From NORP240 sp038134485 (lineage in GTDB: Bacteria; Pseudomonadota; Gammaproteobacteria; Pseudomonadales; Pseudohongiellaceae): a DNA stretch of 64,000 bases. The notes under the pieces are model-generated. The model saw nothing but the letters and a program-made list of their open reading frames with translations. It was not told the DNA's origin and made no database searches. The position numbers and the translations under genes were made by a program. Positions 56,843-64,000 of the stretch are shown here, piece after piece; position 1 is the first letter of the stretch; the number at the start of each line of letters is the position of its first letter. The DNA lies in contig JAYPVG010000006.1 of NCBI GenBank assembly GCA_038134485.1, positions 1-64,000 of the forward strand, read 5' to 3'.

Positions 56843-57703
56843 CTATAAGGAGTCGCCTCGCAAGGCGGCTCGGTAAAGCGCATTCCTGGGTGCTCCGCTA
56901 ATTTGCGCAGCAATTTTTGCTGCCCGATTCAGAGGCATTTCATCGACGAGCAACTGCAATACACGAAGACCCTCCCGCAATCGGACCTCCTCATCACCCT
57001 TCTTGCTGGCACCGCCAAGAACCAGCACAAATTCTCCTTTCTGCTGCTGCGGATCACTTTTCAGCCTCGCCAGACAGTCAACGATACTTCCCAGGAAAGA
57101 GGTCTCAAATTTCTTAGTCAGTTCCCTGCCGATGAAAAGCGAGCGCTCCGGCCCCATCACCACCAACAAGTCCTGCAAACAATCGATTATTCGGTGTGGC
57201 GACTCATAGAAAATCACAGTACGCACCTCATCCTTAAGCAACTCCAGATGCGATCTTCTGGCCTGCTTTCGCGCTGGGAGAAATCCCTCAAACACAAACC
57301 TGTCAGTTGGCAGTCCGGAGACGCACAGAGCAGCGATCAGAGCTGTTGGCCCTGGTATCGGTATCACGTCGATGTCTTTGCGCCGCGCAAGATTTACAAG
57401 CTCATAGCCTGGGTCAGAGATGCCAGGTGTTCCAGCATCGGAAATCAATGCGACGGACTGACCCGCTTGAAGCACGTCGAGCAGAGATAGAAGCCGTTCC
57501 TTGTCGCTGAAATCGTGAAATGAAAGCAGCCGCGAAGTGACCCCGAAACTTCTCAATAGCTGCATACTGTGGCGAGTATCTTCCGCGGCCACCAGATCAA
57601 CTGACTTTAATACACCCACGGCCCGGCCGCTAATATCTTCCAGATTACCGATAGGGGTTGCGACAATGTACAGCGTTCCGGTGCAAGTTGTTGACTCTTC
57701 CAT
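56843..57703 (-). CDS. rsmI: 16S rRNA (C1402) 2'-O-methyltransferase RsmI
   Basis: A 286-aa SAM enzyme of the tetrapyrrole-methylase fold, adding the ribose methyl to C1402, the same base that RsmH modifies. Motifs are GTLYIVATPIGNLEDISGRAV at the N-terminus, VAAEDTRHS, and ISDAGTPGISDPGYELV. It is 64 nt upstream of rnpB on the same strand and diverges from lpoA. Confidence 0.97.
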   Translation of the reverse strand: MEESTTCTGTLYIVATPIGNLEDISGRAVGVLKSVDLVAAEDTRHSMQLLRSFGVTSRLLSFHDFSDKERLLSLLDVLQAGQSVALISDAGTPGISDPGYELVNLARRKDIDVIPIPGPTALIAALCVSGLPTDRFVFEGFLPARKQARRSHLELLKDEVRTVIFYESPHRIIDCLQDLLVVMGPERSLFIGRELTKKFETSFLGSIVDCLARLKSDPQQQKGEFVLVLGGASKKGDEEVRLREGLRVLQLLVDEMPLNRAAKIAAQISGAPRNALYRAALRGDSL

Positions 57704-57890
57704 GGCGGAATTTCGCGACTGTATCAGAGAGTGACGATTATTACTTATCTATGACAGGCTTGACACGGTATTTCGCCACGTGTGGCAAGAATCATTTAAT
57801 TTCGGGGCTTTGTTGCCGTTGATCCGCATCTGTATTAGTCTTTCTGGAGAATATCCCGATGCCGTAGGCATCGCAACTCCGTCTCTCGGC

Positions 57891-59744
57891 ATGATGTTTG
57901 TTCCCCAACACCTCGTTAGACTTCTCATTGGCAAACTTGTAATTTTTACAGTAGTTGTTGCCTGTGGAGTCACTACTGAACAATCTCCGACAGACCGTCA
58001 AACGCCTGTCTCTCCTGACTCCGTCGAAGCAATGCTTGAGCTCGCAGCCCTCAGCGACGAGCCCGATGCTAGCCGGTATCTGATCACCGCCGGCGAGCGA
58101 TTGGTAGAGCAAGCGCAGCTATCCCGAGCACGAGAAATTCTCCCTCAGGTAGCACCGACAGAATTACTGCCAACCGATCTTCGCGTGCGACTGGCCGTTG
58201 TGCTGGCGGAACTTGCCTATATGTCGGACGATTCCGCCAGCGCTCTTGACTGGCTCAGGAGTGACCTGGCAACCGATGTGGATCAGCAATCACCTGAATT
58301 ACAGAGGCGGTTCCGGTTGGTCTTGGGGAGGGCAATGCTCGCTGGCCATTTGTACAGCGATGCTGCGGTTACCCTGATCAGACTCGGCACAATCGGATCC
58401 GAACCCGATAGTCAGCAACTCCAAGACCTCATCTGGCAGGCGCTGCAGAACCTTTCCGTTCAACAATTGTCGCGACTTGCTGAGGGGGCAGACTCCTATG
58501 AATTACGAGGCTGGGTAGAACTGGCACGAGCCATGCGCAGCAATCAGCACAGCATAGTCGCCCAGATAGACAGCATCAGTCGCTGGGAGAATGTCTGGAA
58601 TCGTCATAGTGCAGTGCAAGCGCTTCCATCGCAACTGCGCCGCCTTGATGAGGTCTGGAATCAGCGTCCGCGGCACGTGGCACTGATGTTGCCCTTGCAG
58701 GATCAAATCGGTCGCGCTGTCCAGGAAGGCTTTCTCTCGGCGTACTATCAGTCAATTGAGTCAAACACCGACGTACCGCTAATTAGCGTTTACGATACAA
58801 CCGGCCTCGCGGAAATTCAGGGGCTCTATGAGACAGCGGTGGAATCCGGGGCGGAACTTGTAGTCGGGCCGATAAATAAAGAATTGGTTCGACAAATGGA
58901 TAATCTTTCCGTCATGCCGGTGCCCACCCTCGCCCTAAACTACACTGATTTTGCTGATCGCAGTTCAGAATATTTTTATCAGTTCGGATTGGCTCCCGAA
59001 GATGAAATCCGCCTGGCTGCCAATCAGGCATGGATCGCTGGACATCGAAACGCGGCGATAGTAGCACCGGACAGCGTTGACTATGCCCGCCTCCAACAGG
59101 CATTTGAATCAGTCTGGGCAGATCTAGGGGGCAATGTGGTCTCAACAATTAGATTTGGCGAGGAAGGTGAGTATGCGGATGCTATCAAGCAGTTACTGGC
59201 AATAGATGCCAGCGAGCGCCGTGCTGCAAGACTCGAAGAATTGCTGCCGAGAGACAGTTTCGAATTTATTCCCAGTCGCAGGGGAGATATCGATTTCATT
59301 TTCCTCATGGCCAATCCCAGACAAGGCCGCCAAATCAACCCGACCTTAGCCTTCTATTTCGCCGGAGACATACCAGTGTACGCACTGTCAGCGATTTACG
59401 ATGGCGCGAACAATCAGCTGTTAAATCAGGATCTCGACGGCATCGTCTTCACCGACACCCCTTGGGTCCTGGCCCGACAGGATCCCCTTAAAGAAGCGTT
59501 AAATTTCAATCTTCGCAACGCACAGGGACCCCTGCAGAGACTCCGGGCGCTAGGTGTTGACAGTTACAGAATTCATGCCCGCCTGGGTCAGTTGTCCAGT
59601 GGGGAACTTGTTAATTTCAATGGAGTAACCGGCGCCCTAACCATGAGCCAGAACGGCATTATTGAGCGCATTCCATTGGCCGCTGTATTTCGCGATGGAT
59701 TCGCGGAGTTAATCGACCTTTCGGAAGAGTTCGTCCTGCAGTAG
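57891..59744 (+). CDS. lpoA: PBP activator lipoprotein LpoA
   Basis: An outer-membrane lipoprotein of about 617 aa that stimulates PBP1A. I place the start at ATG 57891 because a clean lipoprotein signal then follows, with the lipobox VVAC and acceptor C25; the frame runs back to 57780 but that adds a region with no signal character. Residues after 25 form a TPR-like helical domain (to about 250), and the C-terminal part is a periplasmic-binding-like fold starting near HVALMLPLQDQIGRAVQ. Next to rsmI and yraN, as in E. coli. Confidence 0.92.
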   Translation: MMFVPQHLVRLLIGKLVIFTVVVACGVTTEQSPTDRQTPVSPDSVEAMLELAALSDEPDASRYLITAGERLVEQAQLSRAREILPQVAPTELLPTDLRVRLAVVLAELAYMSDDSASALDWLRSDLATDVDQQSPELQRRFRLVLGRAMLAGHLYSDAAVTLIRLGTIGSEPDSQQLQDLIWQALQNLSVQQLSRLAEGADSYELRGWVELARAMRSNQHSIVAQIDSISRWENVWNRHSAVQALPSQLRRLDEVWNQRPRHVALMLPLQDQIGRAVQEGFLSAYYQSIESNTDVPLISVYDTTGLAEIQGLYETAVESGAELVVGPINKELVRQMDNLSVMPVPTLALNYTDFADRSSEYFYQFGLAPEDEIRLAANQAWIAGHRNAAIVAPDSVDYARLQQAFESVWADLGGNVVSTIRFGEEGEYADAIKQLLAIDASERRAARLEELLPRDSFEFIPSRRGDIDFIFLMANPRQGRQINPTLAFYFAGDIPVYALSAIYDGANNQLLNQDLDGIVFTDTPWVLARQDPLKEALNFNLRNAQGPLQRLRALGVDSYRIHARLGQLSSGELVNFNGVTGALTMSQNGIIERIPLAAVFRDGFAELIDLSEEFVLQ

Positions 59745-59797
59745 TTTCATGCTTCCTCGTTATCGAGATTCAACGCAGTAAGTTCATTGAGGAACTG

Positions 59798-60190
59798 GTG
59801 AGAATTCATCCCTCGCATCGCCGACATTTGGGAAATTTTGTCGAAACCCTGGCACTTAATTTTCTGCAGCGCAAGGGGTTGCGGTTGCTTGCGAGAAACT
59901 ATCAATGTCGGGCCGGGGAGATCGACCTGATCGTACTGCAGGGAAATACGCTGGTATTTGTGGAAGTGCGATACAGGAGTACAAGTTCCTATGGGTCAGC
60001 TATCGAAAGCGTTACCCGTTCAAAGCAGGCAAAAATAGTCCGTTGCGCCAGACATTTCGTGATGCGCTACCCTAACCATTCACGCCGTAACCTGCGATTC
60101 GACATCGTTGGAATCTCGAAGACCGGAAACTCAGCAGCTTATCAGATCGAATGGCTCGAAAACGCATTTGAGCCGGGATACCAGCCTTAA
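59798..60190 (+). CDS. yraN: UPF0102 (YraN) family nuclease-fold protein
   Basis: A 130-aa protein with a restriction-endonuclease-like fold. The motif GEIDLIVLQGNTLVFVEVRYR contains the D..ExK-like residues of PD-(D/E)XK nucleases; the usual EVK is EVR here. Starts at GTG with GAGG upstream. Its cellular role is unknown. It follows lpoA in the same order as in E. coli. Confidence 0.93.
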   Translation: MRIHPSHRRHLGNFVETLALNFLQRKGLRLLARNYQCRAGEIDLIVLQGNTLVFVEVRYRSTSSYGSAIESVTRSKQAKIVRCARHFVMRYPNHSRRNLRFDIVGISKTGNSAAYQIEWLENAFEPGYQP

Positions 60191-60351
60191 CTGCCCGGTT
60201 CGTAAAACAGAGCGAGAAATACCCTGTGCCTTCGGTCCTCTCGTTGACATGCCTGGACTCAGCAATTCAAATATGTACCCAATTCTGCCGATAAGATAGG
60301 TAGACCGGTGCCAAGTGTTTCCGCCGGGCAATAAAACCAGAGAACAGTCGA

Positions 60352-60945
60352 GTGGATATACAAAAACGAATCGAAAGGCACTTTCTCGCTAGCATTGAGG
60401 CCAAGCGAAATGCATTGGAATATGTCGCTCCTGGAATCAGCAATGCCAGCATCATCTCGGTACAGGCATTGTTGGACGGAGGTAAAATCTTATGTTGCGG
60501 CAACGGCGGCTCGGCTGCCGACGCGCAGCATTTTGCTGCGGAACTTCTGAATCGATTCGAAATCGAAAGACCAGGACTGCCCGCTTTGGCTATTACTACG
60601 GATAGTTCTACGCTTACAGCTATCGCCAATGATTATGATTACAATCAAATTTTTGCCAAACAGGTAAGGGCGCTTGGACAATCTGGGGATTTGCTGCTCG
60701 CAATATCGACTAGCGGAAATTCAAAGAACGTGGTCGAAGCGATCCATGCCGCCCACGAACGAGAAATGAAAATTATAGCAATGACCGGTCGCGACGGAGG
60801 CGAGATTGCCAGGTTACTGAAAAGCGGCGACGTGGAAATACGGGTGCCCGCTGAATCGACGGCGCGCATTCAGGAAGTCCACATTCTTGCCCTGCACTGT
60901 ATTTGCGATCTCATTGACACCCAGCTATTCGGAGGTGACCAATAG
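60352..60945 (+). CDS. SIS-domain isomerase (GmhA/DiaA type)
   Basis: A 197-aa sugar isomerase fold. The phosphosugar site has CCGNGGSAADAQHFAAEL near residue 44 and ISTSGNSKNVVEAI near 118. GmhA converts sedoheptulose 7-phosphate to heptose for LPS; DiaA, a near homologue at the same chromosomal place in E. coli, binds DnaA. Position (between yraN and dolP) favours DiaA, while the annotation in Pseudomonas is phosphoheptose isomerase. Start GTG; overlaps dolP by one base. Confidence 0.9.
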   Translation: MDIQKRIERHFLASIEAKRNALEYVAPGISNASIISVQALLDGGKILCCGNGGSAADAQHFAAELLNRFEIERPGLPALAITTDSSTLTAIANDYDYNQIFAKQVRALGQSGDLLLAISTSGNSKNVVEAIHAAHEREMKIIAMTGRDGGEIARLLKSGDVEIRVPAESTARIQEVHILALHCICDLIDTQLFGGDQ

Positions 60946-61523
60946 TGCGTTATTTAAATTTGATTATTCCAGCCCTGGTGCTAATGCTGGGCACCGGCTG
61001 CACAACTCTACTTTCTGAAGCTGCAGGGCCCGAGGGCATTCAGGAAAATCCTGGTAAACGTACCACTGGCGCAAGGATTGAAGACGAATTCATCGAGACC
61101 AAGATTGCTGTGAATATGAAATCTCAGGAGCCGGAGCTCAGGAATGCGAACTTTGATGTCATATCCCACAACGGCGTGGTGTTGCTGGTAGGCCAGGTTC
61201 AATCGGAGCAACTCAAACGACGCGCGACGGAAATCGCCTCGGAAGCCAGCAATAAGATCAAACGCATTCACAATGAACTCGAGATATCCGGCAAAACAGG
61301 CCTGCTCGCCCGTAGCAATGATGCCTGGATCAGCACTAAGGTGCGAACCCAGTTTCTTGCAGATGAGTCGGTTCCCTCGGGTCAGGTTAAAGTGGTAACT
61401 GAAAACGGGTCGGTGTTCCTGATGGGCATGGTCAATCAACAACAAGGGGATAATGCTGCAGCACTGGCCAGGAACATCTCTGGCGTAACCCGAGTGGTCA
61501 AAGTGTTCGAGTATGTAAACTGA
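60945..61523 (+). CDS. dolP: BON-domain lipoprotein DolP (YraP)
   Basis: A 192-aa outer-membrane lipoprotein with acceptor C19 in LMLGTGCTT. Two BON domains are visible, the first with IETKIAVNMKSQEPELRNANFDV and the second with ISTKVRTQFLAD. DolP binds anionic lipids and helps outer-membrane integrity and the activity of wall amidases. The GTG start overlaps the stop of the preceding gene (TAGTG). It ends convergent with sspB. Confidence 0.93.
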   Translation: MRYLNLIIPALVLMLGTGCTTLLSEAAGPEGIQENPGKRTTGARIEDEFIETKIAVNMKSQEPELRNANFDVISHNGVVLLVGQVQSEQLKRRATEIASEASNKIKRIHNELEISGKTGLLARSNDAWISTKVRTQFLADESVPSGQVKVVTENGSVFLMGMVNQQQGDNAAALARNISGVTRVVKVFEYVN

Positions 61524-61583
61524 TCAGCGATCAGAGGCGCCGTCATAAGTAGTAGCAATCGGCGCAGCAGCAGCCAGGCAACC

Positions 61584-61985
61584 TTACTTGACCACCCTTA
61601 GCGATGGTTTGCCTGACCTCGCACGCTGTCCTGATGAGGACTCGTCTGGAGCCGGCGGCTGGGGTTCAGAACTTTCGCTCTCGAAGAACATACCCTGTCC
61701 GTTTTCTTTCGCGTAAATACCCAATACAGCCTCAATTGGCACAAATACTTGAAAAGGGATACCTGCGAATCGTCCCTTGAACTGCAATGCGTCGTTTTCG
61801 ATGTCCAGAGATTGAACCGCAGTTGGAGAAATATTGAGGATTATCTGACCATCTTTGACATGTCCCCGGGGCACCTGGACATCATCTCCCAGCGCGTTCA
61901 CCAGCAAGTAGGGAGTGCAGTCATTATCGAGAATCCACTCATACAACGAGCGGATCAGGTAGGGACGACTTGAACTCATTGACAT
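61584..61985 (-). CDS. sspB: ClpXP adaptor SspB
   Basis: A 133-aa adaptor that brings ssrA-tagged proteins to ClpXP. It starts MSMSSSRPYLIRSLYEWILDN and has HVKDGQIILNISPTAVQSL and PFQVFVPIEAVLGIYAKENGQGM. The C-terminal tail ends in LRVVK, the ClpX-binding motif. The linker before the tail is shorter than in E. coli. Follows sspA by 78 nt. Confidence 0.97.
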   Translation of the reverse strand: MSMSSSRPYLIRSLYEWILDNDCTPYLLVNALGDDVQVPRGHVKDGQIILNISPTAVQSLDIENDALQFKGRFAGIPFQVFVPIEAVLGIYAKENGQGMFFESESSEPQPPAPDESSSGQRARSGKPSLRVVK

Positions 61986-62063
61986 GTCATCACCTTTGCT
62001 CTGCGAGCAATAAAAAAAAGCAGAGAACTGCGCAGATAAACCGTCGGCTCATCGCCTGCACGG

Positions 62064-62696
62064 CTATATCATCTCCTTTTCCTGTTCCGAAAGACTTGCT
62101 GTAACGGATTCCCGCTCGAACAATCGATCACGGTATGCCAGTAACGGCTTGACGTTCTTGGTGTTCGGCAGGTCTATACCCATCGCCGGCAGACGCCAGA
62201 GAATTGGGGTAACGCAGCAGTCAACAATGCTGAACTCATCGCTCATAAAAAACGGCTTTTCGGCAAAGATAGGGGCGATTGAAATTAGACTCTCCCGCAA
62301 TTCCTTGCGCGACTTATCCAACACTGCGGCACTTCCCTTTCCTGCCATTAGTGTATCTACCAGCGAACTCCAGTCTCGTCCGATGCGATAAATCCATAGT
62401 CGGCTTTGAGCACGAGCAACTGGGTATACTGGAAAAAGTGGCGGATGGGGAAAACGCTCATCGAGATATTCCATCATTATGTTTGGCTCATAAAGAACCA
62501 GATCACGATCTACCAGGGTTGGCAAACTGTTGTATGGGTTTAGGGTGGTAAGATCTTCCGGTTTGTTGTCGGGATCTACATCTATGGTTTCCACCGTGAC
62601 GCCTTTTTCTGACAGCACAATTCTAACTCGATGGCTGTAATGACTGCGCCCATCAGAGTAGAAAGTCATTGAAGACCTTTTTGCTACCACACCCAT
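62064..62696 (-). CDS. sspA: Stringent starvation protein A
   Basis: A 210-aa GST-fold RNA polymerase-associated protein. The N-terminus MTFYSDGRSHYSHRVRIVLSEKG (after a short lead) is the thioredoxin-like part, and it lacks the GSH-binding residues, as do all SspA. It helps regulate acid resistance and stationary-phase genes. It lies 22 nt downstream of the cytochrome b/c1 gene, so read-through from the respiratory operon is likely. Confidence 0.96.
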   Translation of the reverse strand: MGVVAKRSSMTFYSDGRSHYSHRVRIVLSEKGVTVETIDVDPDNKPEDLTTLNPYNSLPTLVDRDLVLYEPNIMMEYLDERFPHPPLFPVYPVARAQSRLWIYRIGRDWSSLVDTLMAGKGSAAVLDKSRKELRESLISIAPIFAEKPFFMSDEFSIVDCCVTPILWRLPAMGIDLPNTKNVKPLLAYRDRLFERESVTASLSEQEKEMI

Positions 62697-62718
62697 AATT
62701 TACCCTCTAAGCAAGTTC

Positions 62719-64000
62719 TCAATGATAATCCTTGCTGAACTCCCGCGCTGTTGCCCATAGGAAGGCATAGAGCACCGCAAGAAATGCCAGAACCCAGACG
62801 CCTATATCCTTCCGATGCTCCCTGATGGGCTCACCAACATAGTAAAGGAAGTTAACAATGTCGGCCGTAACCTGGTCAAATTCCTGCTCTGACAAGATAC
62901 CGGTGCCCTCAACATGATGCAGTTCACAGGCCTCGCCACCATGCCCGTCCTCATGCAGTTCGCATTCGACATCCCCCTGGAGCTCGTGCAATACATTGGG
63001 CATACCAACATTAGCGAAAATTGTGTTATTGGTGCCCAGTGGCCTTGAATCATCGTTATAAAATGAATTGAGATAAGTATACAGCCAGTCCGGGCTGCGA
63101 ACGCGGCCAATCAAAGTAAGATCCGGAGGAGGAGCTCCGAACCACACTTTGGCATCATCTACGGACATTGCATTTTCAATCAGGTCACCTATGGCCTCAT
63201 CACCGAATATGAGATTTTCAGCCACCAGATTCAGCGGGATTTCGAGATCATTAGCGGTTCTCTCGTAGCGGGCATATTGCAATGAATGGCAACCCACACA
63301 GTAATTCATATAGTACTTCCAGCCGCGCTGCAGAGAATCTTTGTCCTCGAAATCCGTTTCCACATGTTCGAGGGGTAAGTTTCCAGCTTCTGCTGCTACG
63401 ACCCGCAGCGGGATAAACACCAGTGCCGCCAAAAGCGCCAGGATTATCGCCATTTGCGGCAATGAGACAAAGCGACCCATCGTGACCCTCTCCGGTACCG
63501 GGAAGGTTTGCTCCTTTCTGGTATACCAGGGCATCAGGACGAAGTATGCGAAATAAACCACAGTCATAAGCTGCGCCAAGATCGTCTTGGCAGGACTAAC
63601 CGATTGTGTGCCCAGCACACCCAGAATCAGGAAACTGACTGCAAACATCAACAAAGCGATGCGGCTGAACCAGCCCTTGTAGCGCATGGAATTGACCGGG
63701 CTCTTATCAAGCCAGGGCAAAACGAACAGTATGGCGATTGCACCAAACATCACCAGCATGCCCCAGAATTTGGCGTCGATGCCGAACAGAGGATAGGTGA
63801 CCGCACGCAGCATGGAGTAGAAAGGCGTGTAATACCACACCGGTGGAACATGCTCCGGCGTCTTCAGCGGATCGGCTTCCTGGAAGTTGGCTACCTCAAG
63901 AAAATAGCCCCCCATTTCAGGTACGAAGAAAACGATGAAACAAAACACAAAAAGAAACACCACTATCGCCGGAAGATCGTGATACAGCGTGTAGTACGGA
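62719..64000 (-). CDS. Fused cytochrome b / cytochrome c1 (partial, 5' end off window)
   Basis: Respiratory complex III subunits in one frame. The first visible part, YYTLYHDLPAIVVF, is the C-terminal half of cytochrome b and continues past the edge. It runs without a stop through YTRKEQTFPVPERVTMGRFV into a hydrophobic segment (signal-like) and then cytochrome c1, with haem site CVGCH in NYCVGCHSLQYARY, the segment PDLTLIGRVRSPDW and a Met in VGMPNVLHE. The C-terminal anchor is near VWVLAFLAVLYAFLWATAREF. Cytochrome b and c1 are usually separate; Bradyrhizobium fbcH is the known fused case. An SD-like GAGAGG precedes the ATG at 63480, so separate c1 translation is possible. A Cys/His-rich insert is unusual. 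Confidence 0.9.
   Translation of the reverse strand, partial: PYYTLYHDLPAIVVFLFVFCFIVFFVPEMGGYFLEVANFQEADPLKTPEHVPPVWYYTPFYSMLRAVTYPLFGIDAKFWGMLVMFGAIAILFVLPWLDKSPVNSMRYKGWFSRIALLMFAVSFLILGVLGTQSVSPAKTILAQLMTVVYFAYFVLMPWYTRKEQTFPVPERVTMGRFVSLPQMAIILALLAALVFIPLRVVAAEAGNLPLEHVETDFEDKDSLQRGWKYYMNYCVGCHSLQYARYERTANDLEIPLNLVAENLIFGDEAIGDLIENAMSVDDAKVWFGAPPPDLTLIGRVRSPDWLYTYLNSFYNDDSRPLGTNNTIFANVGMPNVLHELQGDVECELHEDGHGGEACELHHVEGTGILSEQEFDQVTADIVNFLYYVGEPIREHRKDIGVWVLAFLAVLYAFLWATAREFSKDYH

Noticed and set aside
61990..62015. Terminator between sspA and sspB
   Set aside because: TTGCTC/GAGCAA forms a short stem, but the homopolymer run lies on the wrong side for the sspA direction.

Overview
The window is ordinary chromosome from a free-living gammaproteobacterium of moderate GC content. 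The evidence is gene order and protein similarity: a FabY-type ketoacyl synthase, a complete division and cell wall (dcw) cluster, type IV pilus genes, a YacG/CoaE/PilD group, SspA/SspB next to the cytochrome bc1 genes, and RNase P RNA beside mraZ. This layout resembles Pseudomonas and the 2-minute region of Escherichia coli. I cannot name a genus. I saw no prophage, insertion sequence, CRISPR array, rRNA or integron.

Layout. 1-9.7 kb: metabolic and housekeeping singletons (FabY, class I fumarase, an MFS-like carrier, an enoyl-CoA hydratase, a VWA/J-domain protein pair, tRNA-Leu(UAG), a coiled-coil membrane protein, a PuuD-like membrane protein). 9.7-16.8 kb: groESL with a sigma-32-like promoter, FxsA, an alkyltransferase-like DNA repair protein, a broken ampG, yajQ, and a FecCD-type importer pair. 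16.8-25.9 kb: aceF-aceE, ampE-ampD, a DUF1631-type protein, nadC. 26-31.7 kb: a secreted HNH nuclease, a small cytochrome c, pilA, pilC, pilD, coaE, yacG; pilB is missing from its usual place. 31.7-37.8 kb: a Nudix/thiamine-phosphate-synthase-like fusion, argJ, secA and an M23 peptidase. 37.9-56.1 kb: lpxC, ftsZ, ftsA, ftsQ, ddl, murC, murG, ftsW, murD, mraY, murF, murE, ftsI, ftsL, rsmH, mraZ, all on the minus strand and so transcribed from mraZ towards lpxC. 56.4-64 kb: rnpB, rsmI, lpoA, yraN, a SIS-domain isomerase, dolP, sspB, sspA and a cytochrome b/c1 gene that runs off the right edge.

Much of the window serves one task: making lipid II (murC-G, mraY, ddl), building the septum (fts genes), feeding and regulating it (lpxC, LpoA, MraZ), and recycling the wall (ampD, ampE and the interrupted ampG).

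The most unusual points are: (1) ampG is interrupted by one in-frame UGA that is exactly the first codon of a perfect 9-bp inverted repeat; (2) cytochrome b and cytochrome c1 form one reading frame with an SD-like internal start at the junction, and c1 carries a Cys/His-rich insert; (3) a 21-bp palindrome upstream of aceE fits the FadR/PdhR-subfamily operator consensus although no regulator gene is next to it; (4) helically phased TGGG boxes upstream of mraZ; (5) pilB is cleanly absent between pilA and pilC. I found no new defence or mobile system.
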